DNA from: an uncultured Sulfurimonas sp.
Lineage (GTDB): Bacteria; Campylobacterota; Campylobacteria; Campylobacterales; Sulfurimonadaceae
Direction: 5' to 3'
DNA: 64,000 bases
Assembly: GCF_963662755.1 (NCBI RefSeq)
Contig: NZ_OY759725.1
Span: 1,625,781-1,689,780 of the forward strand
Shown: positions 18,275 through 27,126 of the stretch, piece after piece
Layout of the letters: each line of letters begins with the position of its first letter
Position numbering within the stretch: the first letter of the stretch is position 1
The notes under the pieces: model-generated
What the model saw: the letters and a program-made list of their open reading frames with translations, nothing else
Databases searched by the model: none
What the model was told of the DNA's origin: nothing
Made by a program: the position numbers and the translations under genes

Positions 18275-20438
18275 ACTACTAACCATTCTTTTAATCTTTA
18301 CATCACTTTTATATGCATCTGATAAGGTCGAGATATATGCGACTGCTATGAATTCAAAAGATGATATTGTTGAGGCATCTGGAGAGGTAACTGTAGTATA
18401 TAAAGATTATTATTTAAGCGCTAAAGAGGCTATATATGATAGAAAAAGTGGTGAGTTAGAACTTTTTAAAAATATTAGAGCTACACAGGGCAATAAGTAT
18501 AAACTTTTAGGGGATTATGCAAAGTTAAATATAGCAAAAAAAGAGCGTATGTTTAAGCCATTTTTTATGCTTGAAAAAAGTTCAAAAGTTTGGATTAGTG
18601 CAGATGAAGGATGTGCTGCTGATAAAGATTTTGAGATAGATTCAGGTGTACTTAGTGGATGTAATCCAAATGATCCGCTTTGGAAAATCCACTTCTCTTC
18701 TTCTACTTATAACTCTGATGATATGTGGTTAAATATATATAATGCAAGAATTTTTATATATGATATTCCTGTTTTTTATACGCCATATATTGGACATTCT
18801 TTAGACACAAGAAGAAGAACAGGTCTTTTAGTTCCAGCTTTTGGAACATCAGAAGTTGAGGGTTTTTACTATGAACAACCAATTTATATAGCAGAACAAG
18901 ATTGGTGGGATTTGGAACTTAAACCTCAAATCAGAACAAATCGTGGTAGTGGTGGATATTCTAAATTTAGATTTGTTGATTCTAAAGTTTCCAAAGGTGA
19001 GTTAACAACAGGTTATTTTAAAGAGCAAGACTCTTATGCTCAATCTAATAATTTAGCACACGATACTCATTATGGTTATAACTTTTTGTATGATAATAGT
19101 GATGTTATTAATCAATGGTTTGGTTTAAATTTAAGTGGACAATCTGGTTTATATGCTGATGTAAATAGCATGAATGATGTTGATTATATAAACTTATCTA
19201 CAAATGACACTACTTCAAACGCAACTTCTACACAAGTATTATCGAGAGTAAATCTTTTTTACAATACTGATGATAACTATTTTGCAACTTATTTTAAATA
19301 TTATCAAGATTTAACTCTAGTAAGTAATGAAGAAACGCTTCAAAAATTACCTACATTTCAATATCACAAATATATGAAAACACTCTTTGGAGATGCTCTT
19401 TTATACAATCTTGATATGCAAAGTAACAATATTTATAGAGAAGTTGGCAAACATGTAACACAAACTAATGTTACTGTCCCTATAACTCTCCAAAGTAGTT
19501 TTTTTGATGAGTATTTAAATCTTTCATACAAAGCAAACTTATATGGACAGTATTCAAAATTTAGTGGTAGTGAAGAAGTTTCAAGTGGTGAGTATGAGAA
19601 TGGTTATTTTGCTAGAAACTATCATGTTTTATCGGCTTCTACACAACTAAGTCGTGCTTTTGAAGATGTAACTCATGTTATGAGTTTTGGTTCTACTTAT
19701 ACAGTTGCAGGTGAAGAATCAAGAAGCGGTTTTTATGATTATAACAAAGATTATTGTTCAAATTTAGATAATCTAAGTGACATTAATTATGAAAGTAGAT
19801 GTGAGTTTTACAATATTGCAGATATAGATGAAGAGTTACAGCTTGATTTTTCACAGTATTTATATGATTCACTAGGTTCACAAATTTTTTATCATAAATT
19901 GGCTCAAAAAGTATCTTATGAAAATACAAGTAATCGTTTTGGCGAACTTGAAAATGAACTAGATTATCAAATAGCATCTGGCATAAAATTATATAACAAT
20001 ATGTTTTATAATTATGAACAAAATAAATTTTCTAAAATTTACAACCAATTAGTTTTTGGAGGAGATGCTATTAGTGTTTCATTAGCGCATCTTTATAAAG
20101 ATACATTTTTAGACAAAACTTCAACCTATACACCATATACAAGTTATTTGACATCAAGTGCTAGTTATGCTTATAATAGACACTATTCATACAATGTTTC
20201 GTATAATTATGACATTGAAAACAGTATTAAAAAAAGTTTTAGTATTGGATTTTTATATCAAAAAAGATGCTGGGATTTTGGTTTAAAATATCTTGAAAAT
20301 AATAGACCTGTACTTACTAGCGATGGTTCTACTTCAATATATGATAAATACATATACTTTACGATAGTATTGAGACCAATGATGAGTTCAAATAGTGGAC
20401 CATTGTTTGAGTACAAACTACCCGATGAAGAACAGTAA
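18267..20438 (+). CDS. lptD: LPS-assembly outer-membrane protein LptD
   Basis: 723 residues. A signal peptide (LLTILLIFTSLLYA, cut before SDKVEIYA) leads to an N-terminal OstA/LptA-like beta-jellyroll (VEASGEVTVVYKDYYLSAKEA) and then a long C-terminal beta-barrel rich in Tyr, Ser and Asn. The conserved stretch YTPYIGHSLDTRRRTGLLVPAFG at the start of the barrel is characteristic, as is DEGCAADKDFEIDSGVLSGCNPND with the first Cys pair. Further cysteines lie near the middle (YCSN, SRCEFY) and late (KRCWDFG), available for the disulfides LptD needs. It inserts lipopolysaccharide into the outer leaflet with LptE. Confidence 0.93.
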   Translation: MLKLLTILLIFTSLLYASDKVEIYATAMNSKDDIVEASGEVTVVYKDYYLSAKEAIYDRKSGELELFKNIRATQGNKYKLLGDYAKLNIAKKERMFKPFFMLEKSSKVWISADEGCAADKDFEIDSGVLSGCNPNDPLWKIHFSSSTYNSDDMWLNIYNARIFIYDIPVFYTPYIGHSLDTRRRTGLLVPAFGTSEVEGFYYEQPIYIAEQDWWDLELKPQIRTNRGSGGYSKFRFVDSKVSKGELTTGYFKEQDSYAQSNNLAHDTHYGYNFLYDNSDVINQWFGLNLSGQSGLYADVNSMNDVDYINLSTNDTTSNATSTQVLSRVNLFYNTDDNYFATYFKYYQDLTLVSNEETLQKLPTFQYHKYMKTLFGDALLYNLDMQSNNIYREVGKHVTQTNVTVPITLQSSFFDEYLNLSYKANLYGQYSKFSGSEEVSSGEYENGYFARNYHVLSASTQLSRAFEDVTHVMSFGSTYTVAGEESRSGFYDYNKDYCSNLDNLSDINYESRCEFYNIADIDEELQLDFSQYLYDSLGSQIFYHKLAQKVSYENTSNRFGELENELDYQIASGIKLYNNMFYNYEQNKFSKIYNQLVFGGDAISVSLAHLYKDTFLDKTSTYTPYTSYLTSSASYAYNRHYSYNVSYNYDIENSIKKSFSIGFLYQKRCWDFGLKYLENNRPVLTSDGSTSIYDKYIYFTIVLRPMMSSNSGPLFEYKLPDEEQ

Positions 20439-20450
20439 GGACTCTTAAAT

Positions 20451-21113
20451 ATGAAAAAATATAAAAATATCCTTAAAAACAGAGAAGATGCGGCGCATAA
20501 ATTAATAGATGTTATACCTATGCAGAGGCTAAAAGAAGAGGCTTGGTCTATTGTAGCTGTCTCTAAAGGTGGGCTTGAACTTGCATATTTTATAAGAAAT
20601 AAACTTCCAAATACTCTTGATTTTTTATTTTCAGAAGCTATTATGGCACCAAATAATGATGAATGTGAGATAGCAAGAGTTAGTGAGAGAGAAGAAATAG
20701 TTATAAATGAGCAATTAGTAAATACATTTGGTATCCAATATGACTATATTTATGGAGAAGCTCACAGAAAACATGAAGAACAAATTCTGAGTTATATATA
20801 TAAATATAGAAAAGGAAGACCTTTTTCTTCTATAAAAGATAAAATTGTTCTTTTAGTAGATGAGGGAAGTGAAACAGGAATGAAGTTTATGACTGCACTA
20901 AAGACTGTTTTAGCGATGAAACCAAAAGCAGTCTATATAGCAGTAGCAGTTTTACCTAGTGACACTTTAGAGTTGCTAGAACCATTTGCAGATGATATAT
21001 TTTTTCTATATGATATAGATGATTATGTTGAAACTGCACTTTATTATGAAGAGTTAGAAAATGTTGAAGAAGAAAAATTGGAAAAATACTTAGGAGCAAA
21101 GAATGAAATATGA
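20451..21113 (+). CDS. Phosphoribosyltransferase-fold protein
   Basis: 220 residues. The type I PRTase PRPP-binding loop is VLLVDEGSETGM (residues 133-144), with an N-terminal SIVAVSKGGLELA like the first PRTase loop. Substrate specificity cannot be read from the sequence. It lies 12 bases after lptD, and its end overlaps pnp by 11 bases, so it belongs to the lptD-pnp transcription unit. A nucleobase salvage or regulatory role is possible. Confidence 0.75.
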   Translation: MKKYKNILKNREDAAHKLIDVIPMQRLKEEAWSIVAVSKGGLELAYFIRNKLPNTLDFLFSEAIMAPNNDECEIARVSEREEIVINEQLVNTFGIQYDYIYGEAHRKHEEQILSYIYKYRKGRPFSSIKDKIVLLVDEGSETGMKFMTALKTVLAMKPKAVYIAVAVLPSDTLELLEPFADDIFFLYDIDDYVETALYYEELENVEEEKLEKYLGAKNEI

Positions 21114-23286
21114 TATTAGTATAGAGTTAGAAAATAGAGTAGAGGATTACTCATTTGGGGATGTAGCAAGACAAGCAAATGGTTCTGCATGGTTAAAATC
21201 AGGCGATAGCGTAATACTTGCAACAGTAGTTATAGATGAGACAGAGATAGTTAAAGATGATTTTTTACCTTTAACAGTTCAATATATTGAAAAAACATAT
21301 GCAGCAGGTAAAATTCCTGGCGGATTTTTTAAACGTGAAACAAAACCAAGTGATTTTGAAACTTTAACTTCTCGCATAGTTGATCGTTCTCTTCGTCCAC
21401 TTTTTCCAAAAGGCTTTGGGCATCCGACTCAAATTACTATTATGGTTTTTAGTGCAGACTCAGATGCTGACTTACAAGTTTTAGCATTAAATGCCGCTTC
21501 TGCCGCACTTTATACTTCAAACATAGATATAAATACATCAGTTTCTGCTGTAAGAGCAGCTAAAATTGATGGCGAACTTATACTAAATCCAACATTGGAT
21601 GAGCTTAAAAAATCTACTTTAGATTTATACTTATCAGGTACAAAAAAAGATCTTCTTATGATAGAGATGCGTTCATTTGGTTCAAATGAAACACAGATGG
21701 AAGAAAATTATATTATAGACCCAATGATTGATCCTACTATGAGCACTCCAAGTATTTTAGTTCATAAATCAAATGCAGTTTGTGAAGATGAATTGATTGA
21801 AATTTTTGAAAAAACTCAAGATGCACTCTTTGCTAGTAATGCCAAATATGAAGAAGCTTTTGCAAACTTCAAACAACAAACAGTAGAACTTGAATGTAAA
21901 GCACATAATATCAATGAAGAAATGCTAAGTTATGTAAGAGATAATCATATGTCAGATATTGCATCTGCAATGAATCAAATGGCAAAATCTGAACGCTCAA
22001 CTGCACTTAGACAACTTAGAAAAAATATAATAGCTATTAAAACAGAGTGGGCTGAGGTAGAAGCAGAAGTTGAACTAAAAGATGCAATAGAGAGAGTAAA
22101 AAAAGAGCAGGTAAGATCTCAAATATTAAACGAGAGAGTTCGTGCTGATGGAAGAGCTTTAACTGAAGTTAGACCTATATCAATCGATACAAATGTACTT
22201 CCTAAAGCTCATTCGTCTTGTTTATTTACAAGAGGACAGACTCAAGCTTTAGTTGTTCTTACTATGGGTGGACCTAAAGATGCACAGATGTTTGAGAGCT
22301 TGACTGATGATGGAACTCAAAATGAAAACTTTATGGTTCATTACAATTTCCCTGGATTTAGCGTAGGTGAAGCATCTCCTATAATGGGAACAAAAAGAAG
22401 AGAGTTAGGACATGGAAATCTAGCTAAAAGAGCACTAGAATCAATAGTCGACTTAGATGGAGATACAGTTCGTTTAGTATCTGAAATACTTGAATCAAAT
22501 GGTTCATCTTCTATGGCAACTGTTTGTGGCGGTTATATGGCTCTACGTGCTGCTGATATAGATACAAGTGATACAGTAGCAGGAATTGCTATGGGTATGG
22601 TAAGTGATGGAGATAAATACGCGATTCTCTCAGATATTATGGGACTTGAAGATCATGATGGAGATATGGATTTTAAAGTAACTGGTTCAAAAGATGGTAT
22701 TACGGCTATGCAAATGGATATCAAACTTGGTGGAATATCTTTAGATATTTTAAAAGAAGCACTTTATCAAGCTAAAGATGGCAGAAGTCATATTATTGAC
22801 ATTATGTTAGAGGCTGAGCAAAAAATAGAGTTTAATGATGGTGTTTTGCCAAGTACTGATTTCTTTCATATTGATCCAAGTGTTATTGGTGATGTAATAG
22901 GTCAAGCTGGTAAAGTTATTAGAGAAATTATAGAAAAATTTGAAGTAGCTATTGATATAGATAAGAAAGATGGAAAAGTTAAAGTTACTGGTAAAAATAA
23001 AAATGGCGTATCGGGTGCAAAAGAGCATATACAAAATATAGCAAATACTCCAAAAGTTGAAAAAATAAAATATCAAGTAGGTGATAAACACGAAGGTGTT
23101 GTTAAAAAGATAGTTGATTTTGGAGCGTTTATTGGTTTACCAGATGGTACTGATGGTCTTTTACATATTTCTAAAATATCAGATCAAAGAGTAGAAAAAG
23201 TATCTGATGTTTTAAGTGAAGGCGATAAAATAATGGTAGAGATTTTAGAATTTAAAGGTAATAAAATATCTTTAGGTAGAGCATAA
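21103..23286 (+). CDS. pnp: Polyribonucleotide nucleotidyltransferase (PNPase)
   Basis: 727 residues, full length. A phosphorolytic 3'-5' exoribonuclease and RNA degradosome component. Two RNase PH-like domains are separated by a helical domain; the second holds the active-site region (ESNGSSSMATVCGG and SDIMGLEDHDGDMDFKV with the metal-binding aspartates). A KH domain (DPSVIGDVIGQAGKVIREI) and a C-terminal S1 RNA-binding domain (GVVKKIVDFGAFIGLPDGTDGLLHIS) follow. It overlaps the PRTase gene by 11 bases. Confidence 0.98.
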   Translation: MKYDISIELENRVEDYSFGDVARQANGSAWLKSGDSVILATVVIDETEIVKDDFLPLTVQYIEKTYAAGKIPGGFFKRETKPSDFETLTSRIVDRSLRPLFPKGFGHPTQITIMVFSADSDADLQVLALNAASAALYTSNIDINTSVSAVRAAKIDGELILNPTLDELKKSTLDLYLSGTKKDLLMIEMRSFGSNETQMEENYIIDPMIDPTMSTPSILVHKSNAVCEDELIEIFEKTQDALFASNAKYEEAFANFKQQTVELECKAHNINEEMLSYVRDNHMSDIASAMNQMAKSERSTALRQLRKNIIAIKTEWAEVEAEVELKDAIERVKKEQVRSQILNERVRADGRALTEVRPISIDTNVLPKAHSSCLFTRGQTQALVVLTMGGPKDAQMFESLTDDGTQNENFMVHYNFPGFSVGEASPIMGTKRRELGHGNLAKRALESIVDLDGDTVRLVSEILESNGSSSMATVCGGYMALRAADIDTSDTVAGIAMGMVSDGDKYAILSDIMGLEDHDGDMDFKVTGSKDGITAMQMDIKLGGISLDILKEALYQAKDGRSHIIDIMLEAEQKIEFNDGVLPSTDFFHIDPSVIGDVIGQAGKVIREIIEKFEVAIDIDKKDGKVKVTGKNKNGVSGAKEHIQNIANTPKVEKIKYQVGDKHEGVVKKIVDFGAFIGLPDGTDGLLHISKISDQRVEKVSDVLSEGDKIMVEILEFKGNKISLGRA

Positions 23287-23309
23287 GAGAATATTTAGTA
23301 TATTTTTTA

Positions 23310-23315
23310 TATAAT
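23310..23315 (+). promoter_or_regulatory. -10 promoter element upstream of atpE
   Basis: TATAAT in a T-rich context (TTTTTTATATAATTCG), about 110 bases upstream of the atpE start. It implies an independent transcript with a leader of about 100 bases, fitting the high dosage needed for the c subunit. Confidence 0.5.
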
Positions 23316-23424
23316 TCGCGTATCAATTTCTAGTAGGGAAATCTATGCATTTATGTTTAGGTTGCGCCATTTCGATGTCGTTACGCTATCCGAAAGATTT
23401 TGTAATACTTATACGGAGAAATTT

Positions 23425-23739
23425 ATGAAAAAAGTTCTATTTTTAATGCTAGCTCTTGCAACTGCTGCAATGGCATCTGATGGTGAGGTTGCTAACCAAA
23501 CTCTTAAAGCTTACTCAATGATCGCTGCTGGTCTTGGTCTTGGTCTTGCTGCTCTTGGTGGAGCTATCGGTATGGGTCATACTGCTGCTGCAACAATCGC
23601 TGGTACTGCACGTAATCCAGGTTTAGGTGCTAAACTAATGACTACTATGTTCATCGCTCTTGCAATGATCGAAGCACAAGTTATTTATGCACTAGTAATT
23701 GCTCTTATCGCACTTTATGCTAACCCATATTTAGGTTAA
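23425..23739 (+). CDS. atpE: F0F1 ATP synthase subunit c
   Basis: 104 residues from ATG 23425, which has a good CGGAGAAATTT ribosome site; an upstream in-frame start at 23353 gives an unlikely extension. Two membrane helices form the c-subunit hairpin: the first has the glycine-rich GLGLAALGGAIGMG, the polar loop is GTARNPGL, and the second carries the proton-binding Glu83 (IEAQVIYALV). An N-terminal leader of about 17 residues (KKVLFLMLALATAAMA, then SDG) looks like a cleavable signal peptide. It stands alone, away from the other atp genes. A clear intrinsic terminator follows. Confidence 0.95.
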   Translation: MKKVLFLMLALATAAMASDGEVANQTLKAYSMIAAGLGLGLAALGGAIGMGHTAAATIAGTARNPGLGAKLMTTMFIALAMIEAQVIYALVIALIALYANPYLG

Positions 23740-23765
23740 TCTTTAAGATTTAACTAAATACCCTC

Positions 23766-23798
23766 AAGCCTAGCTCGTTTTAAGAGTTAGGCTTTTTT
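23766..23798 (+). terminator. Intrinsic terminator of atpE
   Basis: AAGCCTAGCTC pairs with GAGTTAGGCTT (one mismatch) around a 7-base loop and runs straight into TTTTTT. It ends 16 bases before the broken tRNA gene. Confidence 0.85.
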
Positions 23799-23814
23799 AA
23801 TTTTTCTTTATAAT

Positions 23815-23852
23815 GCGATCGTGGTGGAACGGTAGACACGCTACCTTGAGGG
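23815..23852 (+). pseudogene. 5' half of host tRNA-Leu(GAG), split by the integrated element
   Basis: It begins GCGATCG (acceptor strand), continues through the D arm (GGTGGAACGGTAGACAC), and stops after the 5' anticodon strand CTACC and loop TTGAGGG. No matching 3' half follows. The complementary half lies at 45455-45508: GCGATCG pairs perfectly with CGATCGC there, and CTACC with GGTAG. Just beyond the core, TATGCCTT resembles TAGTGCCTT of the true 3' half, which could be a decayed attP copy of the tRNA 3' part. Transcripts from here may carry the intact downstream tRNA. Confidence 0.88.
23846..23852. other. attL core, anticodon-loop sequence TTGAGGG
   Basis: The 7 bases shared by both broken tRNA halves (the other copy at 45455-45461). 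They equal the full anticodon loop of tRNA-Leu(GAG). The flanking sequence agrees with the tRNA on the left only here and on the right only at the other copy, which defines this as the crossover core. Confidence 0.8.
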
Positions 23853-23894
23853 TATGCCTTCAATGAGTGAAAAAGAAACAAATAATTGTTAAAT

Positions 23895-23978
23895 GCGACT
23901 GTGGCGGAACGGTAGACGCGCGGGCTTGAGGGGCTCGTGCCGAGAGGTGTGAGGGTTCAAATCCCTCCAGTCGCACCA
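23895..23978 (+). tRNA. tRNA-Leu(GAG), intact, carried on the element
   Basis: 84 nt with an encoded CCA. The acceptor is GCGACTG with CAGTCGC, the anticodon stem CGGGC with GCTCG around loop TTGAGGG (anticodon GAG), there is a long class II variable arm, and the T arm is GAGGG-TTCAAAT-CCCTC. It lies 42 bases inside the left end of the element. It differs from the split host gene in the acceptor, anticodon stem and variable arm, so it is a different tRNA of the same specificity rather than a recent duplicate. No clear promoter is seen directly upstream, so transcription from the host side through the broken 5' half is likely. Confidence 0.95.
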
Positions 23979-24135
23979 TTTTAACCCCTAAATATAGGGA
24001 CTTTCAAAAATAAATAAAAAAACAAAAAAGTAATTGTAGTCTCACAGATAATTTTGTTTTCTTATATAAAATCAATTTTCTTAAAAAAATTAAATTCTTC
24101 TGTATTGTCAAAATGTAAGCTAATTGACAGTCTTA

Positions 24136-24158
24136 TTGCACAATTAAGTTGCACAGTT
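24136..24158 (+). other. Left-end repeat, candidate integrase arm site
   Basis: TTGCACA and GCACAGTT separated by 8 bases. The same pair in the same orientation occurs near the right end at 45386-45406. Such repeated short motifs on both sides of the att core are typical of arm-type binding sites of tyrosine integrases. The rest of 23979-24218 shows no gene. Confidence 0.5.
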
Positions 24159-24218
24159 TTAAAATAATTCGCTCAGTTTAATAATTTTATAGCACAATAT
24201 ATTAAGATTGAATTTATA

Positions 24219-24857
24219 TTAATCTAATATATTCGATGACTTTATTAAATCTCTAACATAATCTAATGTATTGTTATGCTCCTTAAGTGCTTCAATATAT
24301 TCTTGTTCATCTTCAAAATCATCTATTTCTGGTTCTTCAAATCCATATCCATCATCAAATGCTCTTATTTCATTTTCTGCATCTTCCATGAAGTAATTTA
24401 GTACTTCATTTTGTATTGTAAGCAAAGAATGCTTATTTTTTATATTTATGATTACACCAATATTTTCTAAACTTTGAATATTGTCTAATTGAACTAAAAA
24501 ATCATTAATACTCAAATCTTTATTAAATAGTTTATCAAAACTTTCAGAAGCTTCATATGTGAAAAAATTATAGTAACATTTTCCAAGTTTGTGTATTAAG
24601 TCAACAGCAAAATTAAAATAGTATTTTTTGTATTTAATACTTTCTTTTAAAACAAAATTATTTTTTTCTTCTTCTGTTGCATTGCTGGCTACAAGTTGAT
24701 ACATTTTAAACATAGGATTTGTTAAATCTTTTTTATATTTTATATATCCTGCATCTTTGAGAATATCTTTCATATCATTGAAATTACTATCTAAAATAAT
24801 TTCTTTTTCTTCATCACTAAATTTATGGTTAGATATTTTTTTTAAAACTGAACTCAT
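24219..24857 (-). CDS. Uncharacterised protein at the left end of the BREX operon
   Basis: 212 residues, not recognised. Mostly helical and soluble, with a very acidic segment toward the C-terminus (GFEEPEIDDFEDEQEYIEAL). No signal peptide, membrane segment or catalytic motif is visible. It follows the 243-residue gene by 81 bases on the same strand, making it the last gene of the BREX run; it could be part of the defence locus or separate cargo. Confidence 0.7.
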   Translation of the reverse strand: MSSVLKKISNHKFSDEEKEIILDSNFNDMKDILKDAGYIKYKKDLTNPMFKMYQLVASNATEEEKNNFVLKESIKYKKYYFNFAVDLIHKLGKCYYNFFTYEASESFDKLFNKDLSINDFLVQLDNIQSLENIGVIINIKNKHSLLTIQNEVLNYFMEDAENEIRAFDDGYGFEEPEIDDFEDEQEYIEALKEHNNTLDYVRDLIKSSNILD

Positions 24858-24938
24858 CTATTTCCTAATTGTTTATATTAAACTTGAAGTTATCAAAATA
24901 AAGATATTAATATTTTATAATAACTTTTCCATAAAATA

Positions 24939-25670
24939 CTATATATAATGATTATACTTTTTAATCATAAAATAGCACACGGATAAAATTAAATTTCTTC
25001 CATATCTAGCATATTCTTCATGTGTAAAACCAAGAGGAATATGAGAACCATCACTTACAAATGTATATGTGGAAGCTATCGCTTGTTCCTCGTCTTGTGT
25101 GAGTAATCCACTTGCTTTTAATTGATGTAATGCTTTACCCCAACATTTATTGGTACAAGTAGTGTCATTTGCTATATCCCTTACCATTGTTTCAATTGCT
25201 AATCTTACTTTAGACAGACATCCATTATAATCAGGTGTTGTTTTTTTAAATGCTTCTGCTGATTCGTTAATAAATTTAACAATATCATCTATTTTAGATA
25301 GGTTAGATTGTAATATTTCATGAGTTAAATCATCTTCAATTGCAATCGTTCCAGGAATATATGGCTGAATAGAAATAAGTTTATTATCTTCAATTTTATA
25401 TCCATCCAAATATAAACATTTAATTAACTCATCCCATCTTTCATTGAAACTAGTTTTAGAATCTACTCTATTTTTTAGAGCTTGTCTAGTACCTACAATC
25501 TCTTTTAGTAAACTAGAAATATCATTATCAAGTATAGTTTCCCTTATATCTAAAATATTTCTACATGTATCATCAAGAGAATATTTTTCAAATAAAATAT
25601 TTATATGTTGATAATCTTGTAAATCCAAAAATTGTACTAATGATAATTTTGTTCTATTTGTTAAAGTCAT
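24939..25670 (-). CDS. Uncharacterised BREX-associated protein with HEPN-like C-terminal part
   Basis: 243 residues. The C-terminal half (YNGCLSKVRLAIETMVRDIA, then LTQDEEQAIASTYTFVSDGSHIPLG, then YGRNLILSVCYFMIKKY) has the helical layout and SDGSH stretch of abortive-infection-type C-terminal domains related to HEPN folds. No strict RNase R-x4-6-H motif is clear, so a nuclease role cannot be claimed. It lies 16 bases downstream of brxL in the same direction, so it is very likely an operon member. Confidence 0.7.
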   Translation of the reverse strand: MTLTNRTKLSLVQFLDLQDYQHINILFEKYSLDDTCRNILDIRETILDNDISSLLKEIVGTRQALKNRVDSKTSFNERWDELIKCLYLDGYKIEDNKLISIQPYIPGTIAIEDDLTHEILQSNLSKIDDIVKFINESAEAFKKTTPDYNGCLSKVRLAIETMVRDIANDTTCTNKCWGKALHQLKASGLLTQDEEQAIASTYTFVSDGSHIPLGFTHEEYARYGRNLILSVCYFMIKKYNHYI

Positions 25671-25686
25671 AGAATTTCTTTTTTAG

Positions 25687-27096
25687 TTAATGAACTAGTT
25701 TGATATTAGGCAAGTCTTCAGAAAACTCCCTATCTATTTGATGTATCTGTTTTCGTATTACACCTCTTTTTTTATATGCTTCATCGAAACAAAATAATTT
25801 AAACTCATCCATATTGATATCATCAATAGATTCTACATGAGGAAATAATAATTTTAAGTAAGCTGTAGTCAATCGTTTTATTGCATTTACATCTCTTGTA
25901 TCAGCATGCGGTGGAACATCTAAAATTGAATTTACAATTGGAGAATATGATATATCTTCTCTCAGTAAATGTAAAATTTCACTAAAATATTCAACATTTA
26001 ATGTATTACCATCCATAATCATACTTTGATTAATTCTAGGCATTTCCCATCCCTTAATAAAGCCATGAAATCTATCTAAAAAGGCAGACTCTCTAAATAC
26101 ATCTGGAAGTGGCTCAAAATAGCTTTTAACTATAGGATTGTTATCCTCATCTAGTGGTATGTTTCCAAGTATGATAAAACCTGCATTTGAAGTTTGTCTA
26201 ACATTAGCTATAGAGAATGTTCCACTTTCTAAAAAACTTTTTAATCCACCTGCTATTTCACTTTCATCTTTTAGTGTAATTGTTTGAATTTCATCCATAG
26301 CAACATAATCATAGTTTATTATTACACCTGGCATCTGTTTGGAGACATCATAAAGAAGTTTAGCTCTTGTAACTACTCCACCACTTATAAGCCATCCATA
26401 TTTACTTAAATTACCAAAAATGTATGATTTACCAGTACCCTTCGGTGCTAATTCTATTAAATTGACTCTAGGTTCTACAAATACCAATAATCTACTTAAA
26501 AAAGTTATTTTTTGTCCAATACTACTAAATCCATCAGGGTTATATTCCATAGCCCTTATTAGTAAATTAACCCATTCTTCTGTTGTAAAGTTTTTTCTAG
26601 CTTGTTTGAAAAAATCTAAATCTACTTTATATGGAGAAAATGATTTAAAATCAACTAATTCAATAAATTTTTCTTTATCATTATTATTATATGTAAGAGT
26701 TACAACTCCCCATACTTCACCACTTTTTAGTTCTTTATGCTTTTTAGCTACATATTTTTCTATTCTAGTTTCATTAAATTTAATTCCAATATCAGGGATG
26801 GAAAATTTTAAAATATCTTTTTTTATGTCAGGTTCAATTAGAAGTCTCGCAAGTATTTTTTTGTCTTTGCCTTCCCAAATTTCTTTTTTAATTGCTTTAT
26901 CATCAGTAGGCATGTGTTCTTTTAGAAAGTTATTAATTGATTTTGAATCTACATTGCCAAATTCATCGCTGTATCTTTTAACTAACCAGTCTTTAATAAA
27001 AGATGGAATGTTTTTTCCACCAAATATAGAATAATTTGTTGTTGTTTTATGAACACATTCATTTTCAAAATATTTTTTTATTTTTTCATCTAGCAT
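25687..27096 (-). CDS. brxL: BREX protein BrxL, short form
   Basis: 469 residues. An AAA+ ATPase core has Walker A KGTGKS (Lys223) and Walker B-like YVAMDEIQ. The order N-terminal domain (including FGGKNIPSFIKDWLVKRYSDE) then AAA+ fits BrxL, the DNA-binding ATPase of BREX phage defence. Type 1 BrxL proteins are near 680 residues and have a Lon-like C-terminal domain; here the protein ends at about 470 with no visible Ser-Lys protease dyad, like the shorter BrxL family. It sits 30 bases after pglZ. Confidence 0.85.
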   Translation of the reverse strand: MLDEKIKKYFENECVHKTTTNYSIFGGKNIPSFIKDWLVKRYSDEFGNVDSKSINNFLKEHMPTDDKAIKKEIWEGKDKKILARLLIEPDIKKDILKFSIPDIGIKFNETRIEKYVAKKHKELKSGEVWGVVTLTYNNNDKEKFIELVDFKSFSPYKVDLDFFKQARKNFTTEEWVNLLIRAMEYNPDGFSSIGQKITFLSRLLVFVEPRVNLIELAPKGTGKSYIFGNLSKYGWLISGGVVTRAKLLYDVSKQMPGVIINYDYVAMDEIQTITLKDESEIAGGLKSFLESGTFSIANVRQTSNAGFIILGNIPLDEDNNPIVKSYFEPLPDVFRESAFLDRFHGFIKGWEMPRINQSMIMDGNTLNVEYFSEILHLLREDISYSPIVNSILDVPPHADTRDVNAIKRLTTAYLKLLFPHVESIDDINMDEFKLFCFDEAYKKRGVIRKQIHQIDREFSEDLPNIKLVH

Positions 27097-27126
27097 TTGC
27101 TTTCCTTATGATATTTAACAATTTAA

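Noticed and set aside
23809-23814. TATAAT as promoter of the split tRNA 5' half
   Set aside because: It abuts the tRNA's first base, so RNA would begin inside the tRNA; kept only as a possible promoter for the downstream intact tRNA.
26420-27034. A 204-codon plus-strand frame opposite brxL
   Set aside because: It is antisense to a well-supported gene, has low-complexity Ser/Leu composition and no ribosome site.
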